This document shows positions 55,020 to 64,000 of a stretch of 64,000 nucleotides of DNA, one piece after another. The notes below the pieces were generated by a model. That model was given only the letters and a program-made list of their open reading frames with translations, was not told the origin of the DNA and did no database searches. The stretch comes from Pollenia angustigena. Its lineage: Eukaryota; Arthropoda; Insecta; Diptera; Polleniidae. The translations under genes and the position numbers were made by a program. The stretch spans positions 106,415,802 to 106,479,801 of the forward strand of contig OV884058.1 in assembly GCA_930367215.1 (NCBI GenBank). The letters are read 5' to 3'. Each line of letters starts with the position of its first letter. The stretch's first letter is position 1.

Positions 55020-55260
55020 AGTGAAGGAAGGAATTTACAACATGAAATTAATTAAAATTTTTTGATAATTTTATTCTTAACTGAACACGGGTTTGAACTC
55101 GTGTCGAATTTACATGTTTCGAGAATAACCACATTCCCATCATCAGAAATTTTTGCCGTTCCACCGTGTGCACCACTGCGGCACCTGCCAGTCTAAAGTC
55201 AAACATCAATCTTTAACCAAAATGGTATTGGTGGATCCAAATTTGTTGTAATTGATTATG
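55020..55260 (-). repeat. tRNA-derived SINE, second family, copy 2
   Basis: It parallels 31735-31965: ACAACATGAAATTAATT, TTAACTGAACACGGGTTTGAAC, ACATGTTTCGAGAATAACCACA, then AGTCAAACATCAATCTTTAA. The B box has decayed. Copy 2 has an extra stretch with CCACCGTGTGCACC. Confidence 0.7.
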
Positions 55261-55559
55261 ATTTTTTTTTTAATTTGGACAAATTTATAATAATATTTAA
55301 TAAATATTCTTCGCGATATGTGACTGAAAATAAAGTTTTGAGAAAAACGCATTTAAAGTTTCATAACGCATGTTTTTCTCATTTTTATCGATTTTCTCAG
55401 GTTCGTTTTGTACGTTTTAATGGGGTAAATAAATTTTTATCAGAAATCTAATTTATATCATCTTATTCTACACTCTTTTAGGTACCAGCATCCGCTCTTA
55501 AGTCCAAACCCGTTTTTTGACACACTAGGTCCGTTTTCTCGGAGAAGGTCACATATGCT

Positions 55560-55815
55560 AGTTAAAAGCCTTTACCAGACGCTCGATTATAGTCGTTATT
55601 ATACACCCGCTTATACTATTGTCTTGATTATGAGCCGACTATATGCTGGCTATTAATCTTGACTATAGGCTGACTAATATTCTTGGCTATAGGCAGGTGA
55701 ATAGCCTTCAATATAGACTTGCTATAGTCCTGAATATAAGCAGGCTATTAGTCCTTACTATACGCTCTTTACTATACACCTGATAATAGTCTTCATTATA
55801 GGCTGTCTAATAAAC
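55560..55815. repeat. degenerate 24-bp minisatellite
   Basis: Repeated TAATAGTCTTGACTATAGGC-like units. It is the same family as 56640-56830 and 59085-60370. Confidence 0.7.
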
Positions 55816-56639
55816 ATTCGTTGTTTAATTTTGTTTTTGTTTTCTATATCAAATAAAACAAAATAAAAAACATGTCGTCAACATGACATGAATCATTTGA
55901 ACGAAGAATCATGTCAATAAGACATGAGCCGTATGAACTCAGACATATAAGCTGACTAAAACACAGAAAGGAAAAAACTCGTTCTAAGTTTAAGTTTTTT
56001 CTACTTATTTTAGTACAAGTCATGCTCGAAATTTTAAGTCCGATTAACACTTAAAAGTACATACTTAAAACAATCCAAAATGGAATAATTTTCGAAAACC
56101 AATATGTGTTTGTAAAACTTTGTAAATTTAGATAATTTTCATGATTAAAGAGTAAAATAAGGAGCAATAATTCCCGTATTCTATTTGTTAAGAAAATTTT
56201 GTTAAATACATAAAATTTTTAAAGTAAAATAACTTCGAAAACCATATTGGGCATGCTGCTGGTGTATTTTAATTGAGAATTCTTCTCTAAGCAAAGGGCG
56301 GAATACAACAAAATTGAAATAAACATGAGTAACGGTTAAGAAAAATGATAATATTCTCTCTGGTTCTGTGGGGTAAGTGCTTAAGTTAGAATCAATCTAA
56401 TCTCACTCTCGGATGCTTTTCAAGTGCGAATCGAGATAAAACCATTTTAGAAATTTTTGAATCAATCTTTTTTTCGGATTAATTCAAGTACGAATTCGGG
56501 TTTAAATATGGTTAAGTTAAGTATGTCGCATTTCTAATATCCGTACTTGAATCAACCATTGTGTACTTGATTTAAGGAAATTAGTGCTTACCGTACTATT
56601 GACACTGCTTCGGCTTGATTGAAGTACGGATGGATTGAT
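55816..56639. other. gene-free DNA
   Basis: Repeated words such as GTACGAATTCGGG and GTACGGATTGATT suggest weak internal repetition at 56390-56640. No gene. Confidence 0.35.
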
Positions 56640-56830
56640 TTGTTTTTTGAGTATAGTCTTGCATAAAGTCTTGCTGTTTAATAGTGCTGGACTAGCTAAT
56701 TCTTTTAAGTTAATAGTCTTAAAGTCTTTACTAAACTTATAGAATCGCTCATAGTTTTGGCTTAACTTAAGATTATAGCCCTGACTATAGTCTCACTAAT
56801 AGTTTTTTTAACTATAGGCTTGGTGGTAGA
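56640..56830. repeat. weak 24-bp minisatellite remnant
   Basis: TAATAGTCTT, GACTATAGTC and ACTATAGGCTTGG words, strongly diverged. Confidence 0.5.
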
Positions 56831-56835
56831 GTTAA

Positions 56836-57039
56836 AATGTTCTACGAATATTTCTGCATCAAATTTCACTAGGGGTTTCTAAGACCAAAAAATCGTGCAA
56901 TGTATGTAAAACGGGGTTTCGAAAAATTAAAAAAATTCAAGGCCCGGAATTTCGAAAACCCGTTTTACATACATTGCTTGATTTTTTGGTCTTAGAAAAC
57001 CCCTAGTGAAATTTGATGCAGAAATATTCGCAGAACATT
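56836..57039. mobile_element. 204-bp TTAA-flanked hairpin MITE
   Basis: Arms of about 90 bp (AATGTTCTACGAATATTTCT...) are nearly perfect inverted copies around a loop of about 25 bp. TTAA lies outside both ends (56832-56835 and 57040-57043). piggyBac-type mobilisation is likely. Confidence 0.88.
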
Positions 57040-57043
57040 TTAA

Positions 57044-57117
57044 CCCTCTAACGTGCCGTTTTAGTGTTGAAGTTAAAAAAAGGATAAAAATTACCCCTTA
57101 TAATGAGTTTTAGAGGG
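57044..57117. mobile_element. short TTAA-flanked element with CCCTCTAA ends
   Basis: CCCTCTAACGTGCCG and GAGTTTTAGAGGG ends are bounded by TTAA (57040-57043, shared with the neighbouring hairpin, and 57118-57121). It is only about 74 bp, perhaps a remnant of a larger piggyBac-like element. Confidence 0.6.
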
Positions 57118-57121
57118 TTAA

Positions 57122-59084
57122 TATATTCTATGAAAAGAATCGCAATACGATTCTACTGAAGACATCTGAAATTATTTTTTAGCTCAGAAGTACATTTAGT
57201 TTATTTTTTTTTTTTGACTTATACCAAAAGCCTTTACAAAAAATGCAAATACTTTAGAGGCCCATATTTTGGGAGCCCGAGCTTACTTTTAAAAATCCTT
57301 TGGCAGAATTGCTCTACTATTAGTCTTCTTTCATTTCGCGTTGCAAGTGTTGAGGCTGGCGCCGATGACCCGAATTTTGTTGCACAGTGTAATTAGTTAA
57401 CTGAGTGTCAGCTGTCGGTTTGCAATTAAGTGATGCATACGTCGAGTAAATAAAAACTATTGGTTTCAAGTGCTTTGCTGTATATTTTGTGGATGTAGAA
57501 CTGAAATATATCATACCATTTTGCAAATGCTACAATGCAAGACAATTTTACAAGATTGTGAATAGGGCTAATGACCTGTTCCACATTATTTTTATTTAAT
57601 TTATTACCCTATCATTTATTAACTTTGATATGACATAAACTCATTTTGTAACACCCGCCTTAACAAACACCACCACAACATAAACTATTTATAAATCATA
57701 AATAAAACAATCTAAGAAAACCCGTTTTCTTTTTTTGTAAATCTCTATACAACTAGAAATAGTTTATTTCTATTTTTTGACGGTTAAAACGATTGATACT
57801 GTGATTTCAAAAAAGAATAAAAGTTTTTTTTTAGGTTTTGCGTATAATTTACGACTTTTTTTTGTACAAAAGATAAAAAAATAGTTCTCATGTTTGTTTT
57901 TGGCGACAAAATCAAATCAATTTAAATAAAATTTATGCTAAAATAATATGTTGATGTTTTAAGTTTGATACGAGAAATAAATATATGAAGTTCGATAAGC
58001 CAAGTCTTTGGAGTTGTCTTTTATAAAATTTTATTTCGATGGTTTTTAGAAGGGATTTGTGCATAAATAATAAAAGTTAATGTTAACTCGTTACAGAGTT
58101 TAAACACAGAGGAAACTTGTAAGATTCAAATCCATAAATTAAATACATGTATTAATAAGATTTCTGTATGACGTGCTAAATTGCCAATTTTTCATATTTG
58201 ATAAATACAGTGAAATTTATAGTTGAGGGAAAGCTAACTTCTATGTCGACAAATTCTTACATTATTTTAATAGATTGTTTCTTGATTTCATTACAAATTT
58301 TGATTTCAAAACTGCCAGAAACTAAATTGTTATCCAAAGTATAATTTTGTTTAAATTTTCCTTTCTCTCGGTTCAAGTTTTAATCCCATTTTAAAAAATG
58401 TTTGAGATTATTTTAGTACATAATAACTTTAATAAAACTAAAACGAGAAAAATAAGTACAAATCAACTTTAGCCACACACTCTTTGCTACAAAATTCAAT
58501 TTGCTATAAAACTTTATATGTAGTAATTTGTTGTTATAAATATTGTGGAAACTTCATTAGAAATTGTTTGGAAAGATTAAACATTTTCATTTGGAAAGCA
58601 ATTTACTGGAGTGTAAACATTCTTTTACTATTTTCCATTTTTACACACATGACGTCATTGTTGAATTGTAGAATGCATTTGAAATGTTCTCTAGTTTTCC
58701 CCTTTTACTTTGGAAACTTTTAAAACAATATAAACTATAATAATAACAACATACTTGTGACTCACTTGCAATTATTTCATAATACTCTCGACCCCAATAT
58801 CTGCAATACCCCTCAATGAAATGAGAGTTTAGATTAATTTGTTGTGTTTTGTGGAAATTGTGATGTAAAACTAAACTAAGCTATTATATTTTATATGCAG
58901 TCATAGTTTTTTTTTTTTTTTTATCGGAACAATTTGTAGTCATAGTCTAATTATAGTTTTATTTATATTTGATGTAAGTTACAGTCATAATTTTTACTTT
59001 AAAGCTTTAGTTTCAGACGCAGCAATAGTCGTATTTATATGCCAAATTTGAGTCATAGTCTTCACTTGTAATGCTGCTTAATCT
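57122..59084. other. gene-free AT-rich DNA
   Basis: No recognised gene or structured repeat, apart from a poly-T run near 58907-58921. Confidence 0.35.
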
Positions 59085-60370
59085 TGACTTTGTACTATTA
59101 ACATTGACTAGATAATAGGCTGCTTATAGTCTTGACTGCATTCTAAAGGCAGTTTCACACTATACTACACGTCCTTAGTAATTTGAGGAAAATGCAGCCC
59201 TGACATGATAAGTTGTTACTGTTTTTTGAAAATTTTGAAACAATAATTAGATCAGTGTAACATTTTCGTCAAAATAACGTAAAGTAGCCTTAAGTAATAA
59301 TCTTGATAAAGGCTGACTAAAAGTCTTGACTAGAGGCAGACTTAAAGTTTTAAAATATAGGCTGACTAATAGTTATGACTTCAGGCAGGCTTATAGCCCT
59401 GACTAAATTCTAGCTTATATTCTTCACGAAAGGCTAGCTAATAGTCCTAACAAAGGCTAATAGTTTTGACTTTTACGCATAGTCTTGACTATAGGATGGC
59501 TAATAAGTTTGATAAGAAATAAGCTTATAGTTTTGCGTCTGTCTGGCTAATAGTTTTGACGAGGGCTGTGGAGTCGTCAAAAAATAGTTATAACTCCGAA
59601 TCCTTCCGCTAACATTTTTGAAGTTTTTTTTTTGCGACTCCGTCTCCAACTCCAACTCTGGCTCCTACTCTAATCTTGATGCAAAATATTTATGAGACTG
59701 GTTCTTATTTGACTTTAAATTCTTTTTTTTAATTCAGTACCTTTTAAATAGTAAAATATAGCAAGAAAATGATTCTGTAAAAATTTCAAATCGATATTTT
59801 AAATCTAAAGTACCGCATTGAGCTTGTTTTATTTTTAAAAATATTAGAAAAAATTGTAATGCCAAAATTAGCGGCTACGGTACAAAAACTCCGACTCTTC
59901 AACTACGACTCCGACTCCTCAGCCCTGGTTTTGACTATAGGCTGATTAATAGTCTTGGATATATGCTGACTATTAGTCTTGGCTATAAGCTGACAAAAAG
60001 TATTGGCTATAGGTTGACAAATTGTCTTGGCTATAGCCTGCCTTATAGCCTTGACTATAGGCCCGCTAAAACTCCTGACGGTAGCTAAAAGTTTTGACTA
60101 TGGCTGATAGTTCTGACTATATTCAAACTTATAGTCTTAACTTTAGGCTTGCTCATAATCCTGACGAAGGCTAACAGTTTTGAATATGACTGAAAGCCTA
60201 ACGATAGCTTAAAGTTTTTACAGTGGCTGATACTCTTGATTATAGGCTGGTTAATTCGCCTTGATAAAATGTTGGGTAATAGTTTTGACTCTGGCTGGCT
60301 AATACTTTTGATTATAGGTTGACTAATAGTCTTGGCCATAGGCTAGCTAATTTTATATTTTTATAGTCAA
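59085..60370. repeat. degenerate 24-bp minisatellite, long array
   Basis: Many units of the form GACTATAGGCTGACTAATAG and TCTT with substitutions and small indels. The array is split by the hAT MITE 59561-59927 and by short unrelated DNA at 59150-59290. Confidence 0.8.
59561..59927. mobile_element. hAT-type MITE with AGGGCTGTGGAGTC ends, copy 2
   Basis: It has a perfect 8-bp duplication GTTTTGAC (59553-59560 and 59928-59935). It is in the opposite orientation to 10647-11196 and lacks the palindromic MITE found there. The first base of the left end has changed from C to G. Confidence 0.92.
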
Positions 60371-60686
60371 AACTATGAAGGCCTTTTTGTCTGTTATTTT
60401 ACCTACTATGATTTATTAATTATTATGTATGGACTGTCTTGAGTCTAGAATTTGTCATCACCAGGAAAACCGGAGATATGCTGTAAGAAACACGTTTGAT
60501 GCGCATTAAATATGCAGTAAAGAGTTGAAAATACGTAAAAATATTACCCAAAAAATTTAAAAATTTCCAATTTAAAAACAAAATATTCTTTAATTTAATA
60601 AAAGTTCCAATTAATAAAAACAATCCTTATTTATAATCGGTAAATTCCAAACAAAATAGTAATCCTATTTGGAAACAAATAATATC
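60371..60686. other. gene-free AT-rich DNA
   Basis: Nothing recognised. Confidence 0.35.
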
Positions 60687-60689
60687 TAT

Positions 60690-60853
60690 GACCCCTTTCA
60701 CACTCGGCAAGCTACTTGCGCAAGTCTCTTGCGCAACTCTTGGTTTGTAGACGTCAGCGGCCAGGTCAGGGTAAGGAAAAACAAATTTTGTACAAACTTT
60801 ATTGTATTCGGCACGTAACTTGCGCAACTAACCTGCCGAGTCTGAAAGGGGTC
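60690..60853. mobile_element. 164-bp MITE with GACCCCTTTCA ends
   Basis: About 35-bp terminal inverted repeats (GACCCCTTTCACACTCGGCA..., three or four mismatches) with TAT on both sides (60687-60689 and 60854-60856). The subterminal TTGCGCAA words are repeated. Short open frames through it are not genes. Confidence 0.8.
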
Positions 60854-61144
60854 TATGTAGATATTAACATCCAAATCAAATTCTTTGTCTTAAAGAGATT
60901 TAAGGGACGGTCTCTAAATTGTTTATTAATGTTTACATTTTTAAGGAAGTTAAGACTAGTTATAGATGGGACCTCTGAGCAAATGTGAACCGATTCGAAA
61001 AGAATAACATTTGCAGTAAAATATAGTATTTGGTACGAATTTAATCTACATACCAATTTAGTTAGATAGTTTACGTACACAAAGAGTCTAATTTGGAAAG
61101 AATTTTCTATAGGTATAATGTGAAATTAAAAACCATTTCTCACT

Positions 61145-61370
61145 ATTTTCATAGACCTCGTCTATCATCAAATTATTTACCAGATCGTAAGTTGTTCTTC
61201 GCACACAAGGTTAACATGGATAGATAACCAGACATACGGACGGATGGACGTGGTTAGATCACTTTAAAAACTGATTCTGAGTCGATCGGTAATACCGATT
61301 CGGTATGCTAAAAGATTAATTCAGATTTCTATGTATTACACACATCCCCAAAAATTTATATAATTGCTTT
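61145..61370 (-). repeat. TATACCC repeat remnant
   Basis: GGACGGATGGACGTGGTTAG, then CTGATTCTGAGTCGATCGGT and TTACACACATC match the inverted start of the TATACCC family. It is truncated at both ends. Confidence 0.65.
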
Positions 61371-61792
61371 GTCCTTAATTTAAAATAACATTTATATTTA
61401 AAGACAAGTCTTACAATAAGTTAAATGTTGGTGGCGAAATTGAAGCAACACGTTGGTTAAACAAATAAATATTTAAAACAGGAAAGCCAGAATTTTAAAA
61501 GAAACAATTTTTTTTTTTGTTGCAAAAGCTCTTGTTGGTATCTAAAAAAAAATGAAACATGTATCAAAATATGCTTAAAAAAACAAAAAATGCGCTATAA
61601 ACTTATGACGTTTTCTCTTCTAAAAATGTGTTGCATAAGTGTTACATGGACTTTGGCAACATTTTTAAATGCTCCCCTTATTTTTAAGAAGTGTTTCATA
61701 TTTTACGTTTACAAAGGAACACAAATTACGGCATTAAACAATTAAGTACAATTAAATTCAATTAAATTCAAAGCCAACAGTAACAATAGATG
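61371..61792. other. gene-free AT-rich DNA
   Basis: Nothing recognised. Confidence 0.35.
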
Positions 61793-62262
61793 TTTTTATA
61801 CCCACACCACAATAGTGGAGAGGGTATTATGCATTTGTACTGATGTGTGTAGCGCCTTAAAATAGTGGTCCTACACCCACCTTAAAGTATATCGATCTAC
61901 TCAGAATCACTTTCAGAGTCGAACTAACGATGTCCGTCTTTTTTGTAATTTGTTAAAATTTGGGTCATAGGTTCTTATTGGCACAAGGACCAATTGAAAA
62001 TGGGCCGAATCGTAGGACCACGAGGGAAGACAAGGCGAAATTTCTTCCTCTCAGAAACTATCAAACCGATTTCAATGAAATTTAAAACATAGATAGAACC
62101 ATATCTATAAGGACACAAAATGTATGCATTTTTAAAAAAATAGGACCACAAGGGGAGTTAGGGGCAATTTCTGCCTCTCACAAACATAAGCATGTGTGTT
62201 TTTAAATACTGTGGTGTAGGGTATCATATCGCGGGCTTGACCGACTATACTTTCATACTTGT
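61793..62262 (+). repeat. TATACCC dispersed repeat, near-complete copy
   Basis: It begins TTTTTATACCCACACCACAA and ends with GCGGGCTTGACCGAC and ATACTTGTT. It keeps the phrase GTGGTCCTACACCCACCTTA missing from 35293-35741. It lacks part of the GGCTGGCTG section. Confidence 0.8.
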
Positions 62263-62301
62263 TTGTATTGCATTGTTAGTGTTTACGGCTCGAAACTTGT
62301 T

Positions 62302-62326
62302 ACCACCTTGTACTGAATTCGCCTTG
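62302..62326. repeat. single end of the CCAAGGCGAATT family
   Basis: ACCACCTTGTACTGAATTCG then CCTTG matches the right end of 5261-5843. No partner end lies nearby. Confidence 0.6.
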
Positions 62327-63535
62327 ATCTAGTGCTGCACTCATGCCCCTTGTATAAAAATGAGTGTTGAACATGTACCATTTTATTAAATTTTAATGGG
62401 AACATCCTCAGAAAAGAACGCTTTACACTTTTAAAATAACACCTGTTTTTCAGAAAAGAACATAAAAATGTAAAAGACAGAATAAATGCAGAATTTTACT
62501 CAGAAAAGAAAACGCCATTAAATTAAGCAAAAAAATGCTGCAAACGGTAAAATATACAAAATTATGCACTAACAAATCGATGCCAAAATTCATAAAAAGC
62601 TCTGAAACGGATATGTGTATATATTGTTTCTGCCTTCATTGGTCGCACAAGGAAAAACATGCAATTGCATATTTATGGTTTCCCTGGTCATGACTCTAGA
62701 TTTTCGGTGAAAGTACAATTTTTTTTTTTTAATTAATCTTTAATGAGTTAATCTGACTAATTTTTTAAACATATGTTTCGGCGATTCAAATTATAATTAA
62801 AAACCTGAATTTGAAAATAGAATTAATAAGAAGAGAGTACAGTGAAGTCAAATAGTTGTCTAACTGGCTCTTAATTAGTTTATATTGCCTGTATCTAAAG
62901 AGACAACTTTTTAAAAGGCAACATTTTTAATTCCACACCGCCCATGGCCCTGCCTTTAAACAGTAAATTTTTGCTCTACTTTTTTCCCCTATTAAAATCG
63001 ATCCAAATTTCAATCAAAAAACATTTTACCATTCTTGCCAAAAGCCGTTTTGTTTTTAGTAAGAAAACAACATTTTTTCGTTATCAAAAGTTCAAAGTTT
63101 ATTTTTGTTCTATTTCTCTTGATACTTTTTGGTTTTAAAATGCAACTTATTATTATTTTATTGTTGTTATTAAAGCTCAAAATCTATTTATATATTAAAT
63201 AATGTATATATTTTCAATTCTTTGTATGTATTTGTATTTATTATTATTATTACCATTTAAATGAAAAAGCGTCAAAATGTCTGCTACAAATTTTTTTGTT
63301 ATTTCATTTCATTCTGTTTGTATACCAACTGGCTAGAACAGAAGCAAGAAAAAAAGACATAAAATAAAATAAAAGTTCATGCCAAAACTAGACGAAAGGA
63401 AAAAAGGGGAAAAGGGGTTTTAAGTATATCAAGTATTTGCAGATTATTGTTGCTGTTTAAATATTTTTATTGCATAAATTATTTTATTTTTTAGACAAAC
63501 ATTTTTGCATTCATATGTAAAATGTTATTATTATG
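62327..63535. other. gene-free AT-rich DNA
   Basis: Nothing recognised. The open frame 62944-63138 has no known domain. Confidence 0.35.
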
Positions 63536-63632
63536 GGTATTCAGTTCAGATTTTTTTTGATCGCTTACTTCAGCATGAGTGCAATTTTTAATTTTTCCTT
63601 TATTGCAATCAAATGATATCTGAGCTGAATAC
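63536..63632. repeat. short inverted-repeat element with GGGTATTCAG ends
   Basis: GGGTATTCAGTTCAGAT and ATCTGAGCTGAATACCC bound about 97 bp. It is possibly a small MITE; a target duplication is not evident. Confidence 0.55.
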
Positions 63633-64000
63633 CCTTTTTATTTTTTTTTTATTAAATTTCTATAGAATAGAAAATTTTTCTGTTTGGAAATTTCGTTTAA
63701 CAATTAATATTACCCAGATTGAAGTCGGCCCGAGGATAAGTTATAGCGGAATAACAGTCAGATTCTAGCCAAGTAAAAGAAAGACTATCTAAATGATCAA
63801 CTATTTTGAACATAAACGTTCGTATAGCAGTTTCTATTTTTAAAACTGAGTGTTTTTAATAAAAACTTGCTATTATTGAACAGGCAGTATATTTAAACTT
63901 AAACTAAACCTTGGTATAACCTGATAATACCCACACGCACAGAAACACACATTTTTCTAAATGGACACCTCCAATAAAACAATTTTTAAACATATTATTA
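63633..64000. other. gene-free DNA to window end
   Basis: Nothing recognised. Confidence 0.35.

Noticed and set aside
56836..57039. microRNA precursor
   Set aside because: The long near-perfect hairpin is bounded by TTAA and matches MITE structure; arms are too long and too perfect for a typical precursor.

Overview
This is an AT-rich stretch of a fly genome, most likely a brachyceran or calyptrate dipteran. That is inferred from the transposon families present: LOA/I/R1-group and Jockey-type non-LTR elements, hAT, piggyBac-like, mariner and Helitron pieces, and dispersed repeats with TATACCC-type ends and GTCCGTCTGTC phrases. I recognise no host protein-coding gene, rRNA, functional tRNA or CRISPR array. 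The only long intact reading frames belong to one retrotransposon. The window looks intergenic or deep intronic and has been built by repeated nested insertion.

Layout. 0.5-3.0 kb: hAT-like element with perfect 8-bp target duplications, holding a 5'-truncated RNase H non-LTR copy and a 41-bp minisatellite. 3.4-4.6 kb: dispersed repeat X split by a TTAA-flanked MITE. 5.3-5.8 kb: two nested inverted-repeat elements. 5.9-8.3 kb: old repeat copy A, with a hAT MITE and a decayed non-LTR fragment. 8.3-9.4 kb: TATACCC repeat containing a Jockey fragment that itself contains a TTA-flanked MITE. 10.4-11.3 kb: hAT MITE with a palindromic MITE inside. 13.6-14.7 kb: AAGCTTTT-rich DNA. 14.7-15.7 kb: second copy of the first hAT family, with a foldback insert. 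17.2-26.5 kb: old repeat copy B, opened by a 1.66-kb inverted-repeat element and by DNA carrying a complete 5.56-kb LOA-like retrotransposon (20668-26226).

27-33 kb: ORF remnant, a TA-flanked element, the second copy of repeat X and tRNA-derived SINEs. 32.6-34.0 kb: hAT element carrying both a palindromic MITE and a Helitron Pif1-helicase fragment. 35-47 kb: foldback element, TATACCC repeats, SINE, several MITEs, a GGGCGATTTTTC repeat cluster and a mariner transposase fragment. 49.4-51.7 kb: 12-bp minisatellite with higher-order structure. 51.8-53.2 kb: decayed mariner transposase whose 3' part is tandemly amplified at about 365 bp. 55-62 kb: SINE, 24-bp minisatellites, TTAA hairpins, an inverted hAT MITE copy and more TATACCC repeats.

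The strongest evidence is structural: matching target duplications, terminal inverted repeats and empty sites found inside the window itself. The most unusual items are the intact LOA-like element whose first ORF seems to need a -1 shift, retrotransposon tails of CCTAA repeats (the complement of the ancestral insect telomere repeat), a set of 141-143 bp palindromic MITEs of constant length, transposase-derived satellite birth, and the composite hAT/MITE/Helitron nest. I did not find a convincing new gene-encoded biological system.
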